Positions 42,066 to 50,467 of a stretch of DNA of 64,000 nt are shown in pieces. A program made the position numbers and the translations under genes. The DNA comes from Marinococcus halotolerans DSM 16375. Lineage in GTDB: Bacteria > Bacillota > Bacilli > Bacillales > Marinococcaceae. Every line of letters starts with the position of its first letter. Positions within the stretch are counted from its first letter, which is position 1. The stretch is from contig NZ_ATVM01000012.1 in NCBI RefSeq assembly GCF_000420725.1, positions 29,763 to 93,762 of the forward strand. The letters are read 5' to 3'. Under the pieces are notes generated by a model. The model was not told where the DNA came from and searched no databases. It saw only the letters and a list, made by a program, of their open reading frames with translations.

Positions 42066-42389
42066 CTAATTTTCTTCGATATATACTAGTGTGACATACA
42101 CACTCAAATTGGAAGAACTGTTATTTTCAAAGCCTATTTTTTCTGTAGGGCCGCACTGAATAAGGTCTCCCTCTTTAATGGGGAAGTTTTTATCCTCTGT
42201 ATAGCAGAGTCCTTCTCCGCTTACGACTAATGCAAACGTCTGAGTGAACGGATGATCATGCAAAGGGAGGCTCTGGCCGGGCGAAAAATTAAACACCACA
42301 GCTTTGCAGTTATTCTTTTTAAACACAATTTCTTTTGCCATTCGATCCCCGCTGAAAGGAGCTAATTGTGTAAGACTCTGGATTTTCAT
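42066..42389 (-). CDS. Small cupin-domain protein (107 aa)
   Basis: Single-domain cupin. The first motif GQSLPLHDHPFTQTFALVVSGEG (near residue 38) supplies two His; the second motif (near residue 75, IKEGDLIQCGPTEKIGFEN) lacks the usual His. It binds metal or a small ligand in relatives. The start follows GAAAGGATG. It lies downstream of hmp but a terminator separates them. Confidence 0.82.
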   Translation of the reverse strand: MKIQSLTQLAPFSGDRMAKEIVFKKNNCKAVVFNFSPGQSLPLHDHPFTQTFALVVSGEGLCYTEDKNFPIKEGDLIQCGPTEKIGFENNSSSNLSVYVTLVYIEEN

Positions 42390-42420
42390 TTTTTCATCCT
42401 TTCATTAATTGAACTTAAAA

Positions 42421-42457
42421 CAGCTGCGGCAGAATCCAAATAGATATGCCGCAGCTG
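42421..42457 (-). terminator. Terminator after hmp
   Basis: Perfect 11-bp arms CAGCTGCGGCA and TGCCGCAGCTG with a 15-nt loop, followed by TTTTAAG on the minus strand. Confidence 0.8.
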
Positions 42458-42483
42458 AATCAGTTTTATCTCTGAGGTATTAA

Positions 42484-43698
42484 TTATTCAATCGTGCTTT
42501 CCGGACCGAAAACTTCATAATGACGGCGCTCAGCCGGCACTCCTCTGTCCTTTAAAATTTCATTAACTACCTTCATAAAAGGTATTGGGCCGCAGAAATA
42601 AAAATCTGCCTGTTCTTCAGGAAGGACAGTTTCCAGCCAATCTGCGTCTATAAATCCTTCTTTATCAAACATTCTATGCGTGCGGTCGTTCTCCGTTGGT
42701 GCGGAGTAACAGGTGTAGGCTTCAATATTTGAATACGTATCTGCGAGCTGCTCCACACGTGCTTTCATGGCATGCACCTTGCTGCTGTCAGCAGCGTGAA
42801 TAAACGTCACGTTTCGTTTCGTATCTTCCTGTACAAGTGTATTCAGCATGCTCATTACCGGAGTCACCCCAACGCCGCCGCTGATTAACACAATTGGCAT
42901 TTTTTCTGTTTCCATCACGAATTCTCCTGCCGGTGCTGCGAACAGCAGTACATCTCCCTCATTTACGTCCCGGTGCAGATAATTCGACACAATACCGGCT
43001 GGATTTCCGTTCTCAGGGTCCTCCCGCTTTACGCTGATCCGGTAATAATTTTCATTCGGAGCATCCGACAGGCTGTAGTGGCGCATATGTGTATAGGGCT
43101 CACCCTCAATGTCTGCCTGCAGCGTCAAATACTGTCCCGGCTGCTGCGGTATAATTGCCTCCCCGTCCTGTGGCTTTAAGTAAAAAGACGTGATGACGTC
43201 ACTTTCCGGAACTTTTTCCGCTACGTAAAACGGACGGTAGCCTGTCCACCCGCCGCGGGCAGCTTCTACTTCTTCATACTTCACTGCTTCTTTTTGAATA
43301 AAAATATCAGCAAGCGCATGATACGCTTCTCCCCAGGCGTCCAGGATCTCCGGGGTGGCTGCGTCTCCGAGTACTTCCTCCACCGCTTCCAATAGGGTTT
43401 CCCCTACTAATCCGTAGTGTTCCGGCCTGACATCCAGAGCCCGGTGTTTTTCTGCTACGCGTTCAATCATTGGCCGAAGCTCTTCCAGCCGGTCAATATT
43501 CGCTCCGGCCTGGTAAACAGAGTAGGCAAGGGCTTCCGGCTGGACACCTGTTTCCTGGTTCGTCTGGTTAAACATATTCCGTAGTTCAGGGGCTTTTACA
43601 AATAGCATTTCATAAAAACGGTTGCCGATAGCTGCGGCGTTAGCCTGAATAGCTGGGGCTGTTGCTTTTACTGTTTCAATCGTTTGTGGTGCAAGCAT
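42484..43698 (-). CDS. hmp: Flavohemoglobin, nitric oxide dioxygenase (404 aa)
   Basis: Converts NO and O2 to nitrate. The globin domain (residues 1-138) has the B10 Tyr in NRFYEMLF, the E7 Gln in VYQAG and the proximal His in EKHRALDVRPEHYGLVG. The reductase part has RHYSLSDAPN (FAD), GGVGVTPVMSML (NAD) and CGPIPFM, ending with the conserved YEVFGPES. Its start follows a good ribosome binding site (TGGAGGAATTCG). An NsrR-like dyad lies 42 bp upstream, which fits induction by NO. Confidence 0.95.
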   Translation of the reverse strand: MLAPQTIETVKATAPAIQANAAAIGNRFYEMLFVKAPELRNMFNQTNQETGVQPEALAYSVYQAGANIDRLEELRPMIERVAEKHRALDVRPEHYGLVGETLLEAVEEVLGDAATPEILDAWGEAYHALADIFIQKEAVKYEEVEAARGGWTGYRPFYVAEKVPESDVITSFYLKPQDGEAIIPQQPGQYLTLQADIEGEPYTHMRHYSLSDAPNENYYRISVKREDPENGNPAGIVSNYLHRDVNEGDVLLFAAPAGEFVMETEKMPIVLISGGVGVTPVMSMLNTLVQEDTKRNVTFIHAADSSKVHAMKARVEQLADTYSNIEAYTCYSAPTENDRTHRMFDKEGFIDADWLETVLPEEQADFYFCGPIPFMKVVNEILKDRGVPAERRHYEVFGPESTIE

Positions 43699-43739
43699 CG
43701 AATTCCTCCAGTGAAAACGTTTTTAACTTCTATAAAAAG

Positions 43740-43754
43740 TGTATTATAAATACA
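43740..43754 (-). promoter_or_regulatory. NsrR-like operator upstream of hmp
   Basis: TGTATT-ATA-AATACA has perfect 6-bp arms and sits in an AT-rich promoter area 42-56 bp before the hmp start. It resembles the ATGTATTTTAAATACAT-type site of the NO-sensing repressor NsrR, whose best known target is hmp. Confidence 0.65.
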
Positions 43755-43820
43755 TATTTTAATCTATACTTTTAGAAATACTTCATTAAACGTTCACAAT
43801 CAGCTTTTATATACAAAATA

Positions 43821-43847
43821 ACTCCGTACCCACCTGGACACGGAGTA
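43821..43847 (-). terminator. Terminator of the racemase-DUF488-zinc ribbon operon
   Basis: ACTCCGTGTCC and GGGTACGGAGT pair on the minus strand and are followed by TATTTTG. Confidence 0.7.
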
Positions 43848-43855
43848 TTGAACAT

Positions 43856-43972
43856 TTATTCAGCGCATTCAAAGCAGTATAGCCGGCCATTCTCATGAAC
43901 CCCTTCTAAAAACCCGTCCCTGCAGTAAATTTCTTTGCCGCAATCACTGCATTGGCCCAGATACTCCTCCAT
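43856..43972 (-). CDS. Small zinc-ribbon protein (38 aa)
   Basis: A short gene read after DUF488 with a 19-bp gap. It starts MEEYLGQCSDCGKEIYC and ends GRLYCFECAE, giving two CxxC pairs (Cys 8, 11 and 33, 36), a likely zinc ribbon. AGAGGTG lies six bases before the ATG. The size, spacing and paired Cys support a real gene. It may bind nucleic acid or a partner protein; function unknown. Confidence 0.75.
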   Translation of the reverse strand: MEEYLGQCSDCGKEIYCRDGFLEGVHENGRLYCFECAE

Positions 43973-43991
43973 CGTTTTCACCTCTTCTTCT

Positions 43992-44366
43992 TTAAGAGTC
44001 CTTCGGCTGACGATCAAGTATTTCTTTTAAGACACGGGCATGATTATATGTTTCTTCCTTTGCAGCAAATACGAGCGTCACCTGTTTGTTCTGTTCACGT
44101 ACGGTCTGCTTTAACTGATCGAGAGCTTCAGCCTGTTCGGTATTTTGCTCGAGCTCCTGCTTATACTTCTCTTTAAATTCGTCAAACTTCTCCGGGTCGT
44201 GGGAAAACCATTGCCGCAGCTGCTTGGAAGGAGCAACGTCCCTGGCCCATTCATCCACTTTGGCTTTATCCTTTGCTATTCCCCGCGGCCATACGCCGTC
44301 GACTAATACCCGGCGCCCTTCTTTTTCCTCTGTTTCTTCATAAATTCTTTTCAGTTGAATCACCAT
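43992..44366 (-). CDS. DUF488 family protein (124 aa)
   Basis: Matches the YeaO-like DUF488 family: IQLKRIYEE at the start, RVLVDGVWPRGIAKDKAKVDEWARDVAPS near residue 20 and KQVTLVFAAKEETYNHARVL near residue 95. No catalytic role is established. It lies 11 bp after the racemase gene and 19 bp before the zinc-ribbon gene, so the three form one operon. Confidence 0.88.
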   Translation of the reverse strand: MVIQLKRIYEETEEKEGRRVLVDGVWPRGIAKDKAKVDEWARDVAPSKQLRQWFSHDPEKFDEFKEKYKQELEQNTEQAEALDQLKQTVREQNKQVTLVFAAKEETYNHARVLKEILDRQPKDS

Positions 44367-44377
44367 TACCGCCCTCC

Positions 44378-45085
44378 CTATGCTTTACTTTCTTCAAACA
44401 TAAAGTCTACAATCCTGTCTACGTGAACCTGCATCGTATCTAAAAAAGGAATCGAAAAATCTTTTTCAGAAAGAATCATCGGCAGTTCCGTGCAGCCAAG
44501 GATCACGGTATCGAGTTTATGTTGTTCAATCATCTCCCTGGTGATCCGTTCAAATTCCTTTTTCGTTTCAGGGTTTACGATGCCATTTTCAAGCTCGCTG
44601 ACGATTTTTTCGTGTAAATACTGCTGCGTGCTTTCATCTGGCACATAGATGTTTTTCCCTTTTTCTATGAACGGTTTCTTGAAAAAATTCTGCTCCATCG
44701 TAAATTTTGTACCAAGCAGCCCAATATTTTCGGCGCCTTGATTTTCTGCTGCTTCCACTGCGGCATCCACAATGCTTAGCATCGGCACCTCGACCTGCTT
44801 TTGCACCTCTTCAAATACAAGGTGCGGCGTGTTTGCTGCAATAATGATGCCGTCGACATCCAGCAGTTCAAGCTTCCGGGCTGCATTGCCCAAATACTCA
44901 ATCAGATCATCCATTCGTTCTTCCGAAATATACTTAAAAATGTTGTACATATTAATACTGTTGATGTACAATTCCGGAAGCACCTGAAGACTGTTCTCCT
45001 TTTTCTGATATTTTTTAATAATGGATTGATAATATTCTACCGTTGATTCCGGCCCAAGGCCGCCGATAATACCTATTTGTTTCAC
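44378..45085 (-). CDS. Aspartate/glutamate racemase family protein (235 aa)
   Basis: Cofactor-independent racemase fold: IGIIGGLGPESTVEYYQSI (residues 4-22), IAANTPHLVFEEV (near residue 82) and VILGCTELPMIL (near residue 195). The second catalytic Cys (LGCTELP) is present. The first, normally Cys in a CNT motif, is Ala here (AANT). Some relatives with one altered position still act, usually with Thr there, so activity is uncertain; it could be an isomerase of another substrate. First gene of a three-gene operon. Confidence 0.85.
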   Translation of the reverse strand: MKQIGIIGGLGPESTVEYYQSIIKKYQKKENSLQVLPELYINSINMYNIFKYISEERMDDLIEYLGNAARKLELLDVDGIIIAANTPHLVFEEVQKQVEVPMLSIVDAAVEAAENQGAENIGLLGTKFTMEQNFFKKPFIEKGKNIYVPDESTQQYLHEKIVSELENGIVNPETKKEFERITREMIEQHKLDTVILGCTELPMILSEKDFSIPFLDTMQVHVDRIVDFMFEESKA

Positions 45086-45250
45086 TTTTTCTCCCCCTTC
45101 ACAAAAATACTAATATATATTTTCGATATATATTTTAACATATTTTGCGTACGTTTACCGGGGTGATTGCACAAGCCGGCAGCAGCATATATAATAAGTA
45201 TACTAAATATGTATTTTAAGCACGAACCTATATAAGAAAGGAATGGACAT

Positions 45251-45703
45251 ATGCGAATACTTTTGTTCTATTCCACAATGACTGGAAACACTGAAGATAT
45301 GGCGATCGACACAGAAGAAGAACTTATCAGCCGCGGGCACGAAGTAGAGCTGATGGACATGATCGCCGATGGGCTTCCAAACGAAGATCCCCTTCCGCAT
45401 GATCTGCTCATTATGGGCACATATACGTGGGGCGAAGGCGATATTCCTGAAGAAACAGAAGACTTTCTGGAAGACCTTTTCGCCTATGATATTTCCGGCC
45501 TTTCGATTTCCATCTTTGGCTCCGGGGATCATGCGTATGAAAACTTCGCCGGAGCTGTGGATGAAATGATCGGGCAATTCCGTGAACGCGGACATAAAGG
45601 TGATATTCCCACCATGAAAGTCGATGTGGATGAAATGGATAACATTGCTGAAGATATTAAAAGCTATGTGGACCGCATCGAAGAAAAGTTTTTAGTAAAA
45701 TAA
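45251..45703 (+). CDS. Flavodoxin (150 aa)
   Basis: Short-chain flavodoxin carrying FMN. The phosphate loop FYSTMTGNTEDMA lies at residues 6-18, the MGTYTWGEGDIPEE loop near residue 57 and the SIFGSGDHAYENFAGAVDEM loop near residue 90 hold the isoalloxazine ring. It is acidic, as flavodoxins are. AAAGGA precedes the start. An ATGTATTTTAAGCAC sequence near 45210 resembles one half of an NsrR-type site. Confidence 0.92.
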   Translation: MRILLFYSTMTGNTEDMAIDTEEELISRGHEVELMDMIADGLPNEDPLPHDLLIMGTYTWGEGDIPEETEDFLEDLFAYDISGLSISIFGSGDHAYENFAGAVDEMIGQFRERGHKGDIPTMKVDVDEMDNIAEDIKSYVDRIEEKFLVK

Positions 45704-45718
45704 CCGGCAACCCGACTA

Positions 45719-45747
45719 ACCCCGGAGGCCCACGGCCCCTGGGGTTA
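45719..45747 (+). terminator. Terminator after the flavodoxin gene
   Basis: AACCCCGG-GGCC and GGCC-C-GGGGTT form a strong GC stem followed by ATTTT. Confidence 0.75.
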
Positions 45748-45770
45748 TTTTAATCAATTCCGCTGCCCTG

Positions 45771-46529
45771 CTACGACAGGGGCAACAGAAAAACGACAGT
45801 AATAAACAGTATAAAGCCGGCAGTAAACCAGACGTCCGTTTTTTTATAATTCATTTGCACATACCTCGTTCTTTTTCTCGAGCCGTCAAACCCTTTGGAT
45901 TCCATCGCCAGGGCTGTTCTTTCTGCTTTTCGTACAGCCCCTGCCATCAATGGCACCCCTGCCTCTTTCCACTCCCGCATTCTGGGCTTTGAACCCATTC
46001 CTCTAATCTGCCGGGCTCTGCGGATTACCACCAGTTCTTTTCGAAGCTGGGGAAGAAAACGGTAGGCTGCCATCATTCCATATCCAATACTCGGAGGCAT
46101 ATGCCATTTTTGTATCAAACTCATCACTAAACTCACTGGAGAGGTGGTGAGGACAAAAAGAAGCGACCAGGAAGCAAACACCATCGCTCTTAAGCCTAGC
46201 GACACCCCTGTTTGGATATTTTCAAGAGCCACCGGCATATGGAACACATAAAAAAGAACCGTAGCACCCCTTTCTTCAGGAAAAACCACCTGAAGCCATA
46301 CAAAGCTGAAACCAAAGAGTGCAAACGGGAGCAGAAGTATGAGCAGCAGCTTTAACGGCACTTTTCCCAAAAAGGAAATGGCAGCAACAGTTAGCAGCAG
46401 CACAGCAAGTGGATGCCATATATCATAAATGAAAATCATAAAGAAAAATACAGTGAACAGGCTGAGCAGCTTCAGCGTTGGATGAACCTGCTGTAAAAAA
46501 GCCTCCCGGGTCTGGAGCTCTTCAAGCAT
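45771..46529 (-). CDS. ykoC: ECF transporter T component, YkoC-like (252 aa)
   Basis: Transmembrane EcfT subunit linking the ATPases to the substrate protein. About five hydrophobic spans; the two coupling-helix motifs are visible as RRARQIRGMG (near residue 175) and the second AGAVRKAERTALAMESKGFDG (near residue 205), the Ala-Arg-Gly type signatures. Its start overlaps the end of the ATPase gene by eight bases. Last gene of the TPP-riboswitch operon. Confidence 0.9.
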   Translation of the reverse strand: MLEELQTREAFLQQVHPTLKLLSLFTVFFFMIFIYDIWHPLAVLLLTVAAISFLGKVPLKLLLILLLPFALFGFSFVWLQVVFPEERGATVLFYVFHMPVALENIQTGVSLGLRAMVFASWSLLFVLTTSPVSLVMSLIQKWHMPPSIGYGMMAAYRFLPQLRKELVVIRRARQIRGMGSKPRMREWKEAGVPLMAGAVRKAERTALAMESKGFDGSRKRTRYVQMNYKKTDVWFTAGFILFITVVFLLPLS

Positions 46530-48180
46530 GGCCGTCTCCTTCCTTTAAACGCATAAGCTGGACCGCAGGCAGCCGGACACCGATTTTTTCCAAATCCATG
46601 CTGCCATTGAAAAATGCTTCTACGCTCCCATCATAGGCGATGGTCCGCTCTGCAAGTGCAAGGATCCGTGCAGCTTTTGTATAAACCAGATCCATATCAT
46701 GCGTCAGCCAGAGAACCGCTTTTCCACGACGCCGGCACTGCTCAAGCACTTCAAACAAAGCATCAGCATTTCGCTTATCAAGCCCAAACGTCGGCTCGTC
46801 CAAAATTAAAATGGACTGGTTGTTTGTTACCATTACTGCCACTGAGAGACGCCTTTTTTCCCCCTGGCTGAGCCGAAATGGATGGTTTTTCCGAATATGG
46901 CCGAGCTGAAACTGAATCAGCAGTTCATTTGTATGCTGAACAATATCTTCCTCGCACCATCCTGCTATCTCCATTCCGTAGCGTATTTCTTCTTCCACGG
47001 TTGGCATTAGAAACTGGTGCTCGGGCTGTTGAAAAACAATCCCGAAGGTTTTGGCAATTTCGTACGGCTTCAGGCCGGCTATATCTTGGCCGTTAACATA
47101 CACAGTACCTTTTTTAAGAGGCTCCCATCCGGTAAGCACTCGTGCGAGTGTGCTTTTCCCAGCTCCATTTGCCCCTACTAGGGCAGTCATTTCTCCAGGG
47201 TAAAGGGAAAAAGACACGTTTTCGAAAACCGTATGCTTTCCATAGGCAGAAGCTGCCCGTTTCACCTCCAGGACAGGCGGCTTCTGAGAAGGCTCACCCC
47301 CCTGTTTCGGCTGCGGCAGAGATGCAAGAACCTCGGTAATAGGATGAGCCGCTGCAAATGTCTCCCATTCCCGCAAAGTGACGGGAAGAGCAGCTGTGGT
47401 TATCTCCGTCTTTCTGAGTAACTTTTTTCCCGCTTCTGCAGGTGCAGGCAGCCACACTCCTTCTGCTTCGAGTAAAGCTGCGTGGGAGTAAAATATACGG
47501 CCGGGGCTTCCATCCGCTGTCACCTGACCGTTGCGGTTCAATATGATCCCCCTGCTCACCCACTCCATCACTTCATTTAACTGATGCTCAATCACAACCA
47601 GTGTTTTATCAGGATCTGCTGCAATGCGGCCGAGAAGTGCCGCCACTGTTTCCCGGCTTACCGGATCGAGCTGGGAGAGTGGTTCATCCAGAATCCAAAC
47701 CTCCGGATTTACAGCAGCTAAACAGGACACAGCTATTTTTTGTTTCATTCCCCCAGAGAGCGTGTCGATACGGGCATCGATCCAGGGAAGCATACCTGTA
47801 AATTGCAAGGCTTCGATCATCCGGACCTCAATATCGTCTGCGGGCACCCGCAGGTTCTCAAGCGTAAATGCAAGCTCTTCCCGGACTGTCGGCATGCAGA
47901 ACTGGGTCTCCGGGTCCTGGAACAACAAAGCTGCCTGACTGGCAGCCTCCGTAATACTTTTTGCCGCTGGATTTTCCCCAAATACGTTCAGCCTGCCTGA
48001 TACCTCCGCCTCCACAGAGCGCGGAAGGATTCCCTGAAAAGCGAGAGCAAGCGTGCTTTTACCCGAACCGCTCGGACCAAGCAAAAGCACATTTTCTCCA
48101 GTACGTATTTCTGCTGAAAAACTTTCTACTGAGGGCTCAGCAAAAGGATAAGCAATGGTCACATTGTCTGCATGAATCAT
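46522..48180 (-). CDS. ykoD: ECF transporter ATPase, tandem EcfA fusion, YkoD-like (552 aa)
   Basis: Two ABC ATPase domains in one chain. The first has Walker A GPSGSGKST (near residue 35), signature LSGGMKQ and VWILDEPLS; the second has GANGAGKST (near residue 335), signature LSQGEKR and LILDEPTFGLDKR. A linker of about 60 residues joins them. It powers uptake by the YkoE-type substrate protein. Overlaps the ykoE stop by four bases (ATGA) and the ykoC start by eight. Confidence 0.93.
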   Translation of the reverse strand: MIHADNVTIAYPFAEPSVESFSAEIRTGENVLLLGPSGSGKSTLALAFQGILPRSVEAEVSGRLNVFGENPAAKSITEAASQAALLFQDPETQFCMPTVREELAFTLENLRVPADDIEVRMIEALQFTGMLPWIDARIDTLSGGMKQKIAVSCLAAVNPEVWILDEPLSQLDPVSRETVAALLGRIAADPDKTLVVIEHQLNEVMEWVSRGIILNRNGQVTADGSPGRIFYSHAALLEAEGVWLPAPAEAGKKLLRKTEITTAALPVTLREWETFAAAHPITEVLASLPQPKQGGEPSQKPPVLEVKRAASAYGKHTVFENVSFSLYPGEMTALVGANGAGKSTLARVLTGWEPLKKGTVYVNGQDIAGLKPYEIAKTFGIVFQQPEHQFLMPTVEEEIRYGMEIAGWCEEDIVQHTNELLIQFQLGHIRKNHPFRLSQGEKRRLSVAVMVTNNQSILILDEPTFGLDKRNADALFEVLEQCRRRGKAVLWLTHDMDLVYTKAARILALAERTIAYDGSVEAFFNGSMDLEKIGVRLPAVQLMRLKEGDGHA

Positions 48181-48770
48181 ACAGCATTCCTCTGCTGCCC
48201 TTCACGGTACTGACGGCCGAGAGCAAAGCGATCGAGCACTCCTGTTTTTACCAGCGCATCGGCAAAGCTTTTTCCTGCCCATCCGGCTAGAAGAGCGCCG
48301 CTTATGATCATTGTTACCAGCATAAATACAACAATGGAACCCGCGTACTGGCTGAATCCATAAAGCATGTACTGGGTTAAAAACGCAGCAAACGTTCCGG
48401 CCATACCGGCAAGCATTAATACCGGCAGACGGAACACCCGGTAGAAAAACACGGCGAAAATGATTTCTGCAGCGAGCCCCTGTGTAAAACCGAGCAAAAG
48501 CACTGCTCCCGCACTGACAGACCCGGCCATAACCTCGGTGCCCGCTGCAATAAGCTCTGCAAGCAGCGCCGCTCCCGGCTTTTGAACGATATACGCGCAA
48601 ATTACCGGCGCAAGGATCCAGAAGCCGGCCATCAGCCCGCCTCCCACTGGGCCAAAAATGCCGGTAACCATTTGCCCGAGCAGTACCCAAAGAAGATAAA
48701 GAACGCCGAGAACAGCTGAAATAAAGGAGATGACAACGATATCACGGAGATTTAAGCGTTTGTTTGCCAT
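48177..48770 (-). CDS. ykoE: ECF substrate-binding membrane protein, YkoE-like (197 aa)
   Basis: EcfS-type membrane protein with about five to six spans (LRDIVVISFISAVLGVLYLLW at the start; PVGGGLMAGFWILAPVICAYI near residue 45). The family is predicted to bind thiamin or its hydroxymethylpyrimidine precursor. Its start shares one base with the tenA stop. Unlike the Bacillus subtilis ykoFEDC order, ykoF is absent here and tenA takes its place. Confidence 0.9.
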   Translation of the reverse strand: MANKRLNLRDIVVISFISAVLGVLYLLWVLLGQMVTGIFGPVGGGLMAGFWILAPVICAYIVQKPGAALLAELIAAGTEVMAGSVSAGAVLLLGFTQGLAAEIIFAVFFYRVFRLPVLMLAGMAGTFAAFLTQYMLYGFSQYAGSIVVFMLVTMIISGALLAGWAGKSFADALVKTGVLDRFALGRQYREGQQRNAV

Positions 48771-49465
48771 TAGACCTTTTCCCCGTCTGTCAACGTTCTG
48801 GCAAAGGGCCAGTCTTTTGCGTAATAAGCGTCCTCAAAAAACATATACTCGAGCTGGCACCCTTCCATAAACAACGTCCGCCAACGCTTTTTTTCTTCTT
48901 CTGTAGCTGTTTCTGCGAGTTCATCGAGGCGGTCAATATATTTATACATCTCCCGCTCCTCCCGGTCTCCGTAAAAACGGATCCAGTCGTTAAACGGATG
49001 ATGCTCGTCGGGCTCCACCTCTTTCATCAGCCTTTCTCCCACATACAGATATACCCACGGGCAGGCGAGCGTTACCGCAATTACATCGCCAAGCGTCCCC
49101 TTTTCGGCATGGTGCAGCATGTGAAGCACATAATGCTGGGACATCGGGGCAAGCGCATAGCCCTGCAATTCTTCGTAATCTACCCCCGCCTGTTCACATA
49201 GATTATGGTGTGGGTGCGTTTCGCTGTTTAATACAAAATCAATAGTATCTTTAAACATGATCATGTCTTCTCTTGACTTACTCTTTGTTATCCCTATTGC
49301 TTTTGCCTTTATCATGGCATTTAAGTATTCAAAATCCTGCTTTACGTAATGGATAAGAGATGCTTTTGGCAGTTCCCCTTTTCGGATGCCCTGCACAAAT
49401 GGATTTTCCCAGCAGGCTTCAAAAATATGCTCCGTGTCCTGCCATAAAAGCTCTGAAAATTTCAT
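48770..49465 (-). CDS. tenA: Thiaminase II / aminopyrimidine aminohydrolase (TenA, 231 aa)
   Basis: Hydrolyses formylaminopyrimidine-type breakdown products of thiamin to hydroxymethylpyrimidine. The all-helical fold has FVQGIRKGELPKASLIHYVKQDFEYLNAM near residue 24, the catalytic Cys in VTLACPWVYLYVGERL (near residue 140) and a C-terminal Glu in MEGCQLEYMFFEDAY. The start follows TAAAGGAGGAAGTTACA. First gene after the TPP riboswitch; with ykoEDC it forms a salvage operon for thiamin precursors. Confidence 0.94.
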   Translation of the reverse strand: MKFSELLWQDTEHIFEACWENPFVQGIRKGELPKASLIHYVKQDFEYLNAMIKAKAIGITKSKSREDMIMFKDTIDFVLNSETHPHHNLCEQAGVDYEELQGYALAPMSQHYVLHMLHHAEKGTLGDVIAVTLACPWVYLYVGERLMKEVEPDEHHPFNDWIRFYGDREEREMYKYIDRLDELAETATEEEKKRWRTLFMEGCQLEYMFFEDAYYAKDWPFARTLTDGEKV

Positions 49466-49528
49466 TGTAACTTCCTCCTTTAAATTAGGAGGGAACCACT
49501 ACGGGCAGGAAAGACCAACGGGGCAAAA

Positions 49529-49556
49529 AAAGCCACTCCATTGGTGGAGTGGCTTT
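49529..49556 (-). terminator. Riboswitch-controlled terminator before tenA
   Basis: Perfect 12-bp arms AAAGCCACTCCA and TGGAGTGGCTTT around TTGG, followed by TTTTTTTG on the minus strand. It lies between the TPP aptamer and the tenA start, the usual expression platform. Confidence 0.92.
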
Positions 49557-49609
49557 GAATAAACGTCCTCTATAATAAAGCTTTTGCTTTTGAAATAGAC
49601 GTCTTCTGC

Positions 49610-49708
49610 CGTCTCCACTTTCCTACGCTGGCCTTAACCAGATCAGGTTCAAAGGGATTAAGGATCATCCTTATCTCAGCCGTTACCGGCACCCCTAGTG
49701 GATTCCCT
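49610..49708 (-). promoter_or_regulatory. TPP (THI-box) riboswitch
   Basis: On the minus strand the region starts near CACTAGGGGTGCC, then has GCTGAGATAAGG, GAACCTGATCTGG and AAGGCCAGCGTAGGAAAGTGG, the conserved blocks of the thiamin pyrophosphate aptamer in the right order. With the terminator at 49529-49556 it should switch off tenA-ykoEDC when TPP is plentiful. The rest of the 49466-49842 gap holds only this leader, its promoter area and the next gene's terminator. Confidence 0.96.
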
Positions 49709-49800
49709 ATTAAGTTGTCTACACTGTATCACATTATTTCAGGAAGTCAAAGGCTGATTTTTTGCAGCCCTCTCCTCCCCCGTGGCGTAGAACCATAGGC

Positions 49801-49835
49801 AAAAACCCTGCTGGGATAGTCCCAGCAGGGTTTTT
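49801..49835 (-). terminator. Strong terminator after the FMN reductase gene
   Basis: Perfect 16-bp arms (AAAAACCCTGCTGGGA and its complement) around TAG, lying 8 bp from the FMN reductase stop. Confidence 0.92.
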
Positions 49836-49842
49836 GCGCATA

Positions 49843-50403
49843 TTACACGCGGTTTGCTAAAGCACGGGTTTCCTGATAAAAACGTTCAAATTCGGCTACG
49901 ACATTATCGAGAAAATCGATCGTTCCCTGATGAGTCAGATTTCCATCTTCATCCATTTTTTCATGCACAGCACCAATCAGCACTTCGTTTCCAGGCAATA
50001 CTTTTGCACTCATGCCGGGAGCGCTCAGAATCTGGCGCAGGTGCATCTGCGCTTTCACTGTGCCCAAACCGCCAAGAGAAGCGCCTACAAGCATAGTTGG
50101 TTTGCCGGCAAAGTCGTAATCGACCCGGGAATTCCAATCCAGCGCATTTTTAAGCACACCTGAAATCGAACCATTATATTCCGGAGTGGCAATAATTACC
50201 GCATCCGCTTCACGTACAGAACGCTTGTACTCCTGCACATAGTCCGGAGCATTGCTTTCCTCGTCCTGATCATAGTGCGGAAGATTGCGGATATCTAAAA
50301 TATCAATATCCATGATGTCGCTGTAACGGTCCTGCATGTACTCCGCTAATTTTCCGTTAAAAGATTCCTGGCGGATACTTCCTACAATAGCTGCTACTTT
50401 CAT
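49843..50403 (-). CDS. NADPH-dependent FMN reductase (186 aa)
   Basis: Flavodoxin-like reductase of the YhdA/azoreductase type: VAAIVGSIRQESFNGKLAEYM (residues 3-23, phosphate site), VIIATPEYNGSISGVLKNALDW (near residue 72) and GKPTMLVGASLGGLGTVKAQMHLR (near residue 100). It reduces FMN, quinones or azo dyes in relatives. Two ATGs lie near the start; the second (50403) is spaced better from AAAGG. Monocistronic. Confidence 0.9.
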   Translation of the reverse strand: MKVAAIVGSIRQESFNGKLAEYMQDRYSDIMDIDILDIRNLPHYDQDEESNAPDYVQEYKRSVREADAVIIATPEYNGSISGVLKNALDWNSRVDYDFAGKPTMLVGASLGGLGTVKAQMHLRQILSAPGMSAKVLPGNEVLIGAVHEKMDEDGNLTHQGTIDFLDNVVAEFERFYQETRALANRV

Positions 50404-50467
50404 TTGTTCTTTCATCCTTTCGTGTTGAACTTCATTTATATATCATACACACACGTTACCGGCTGTT

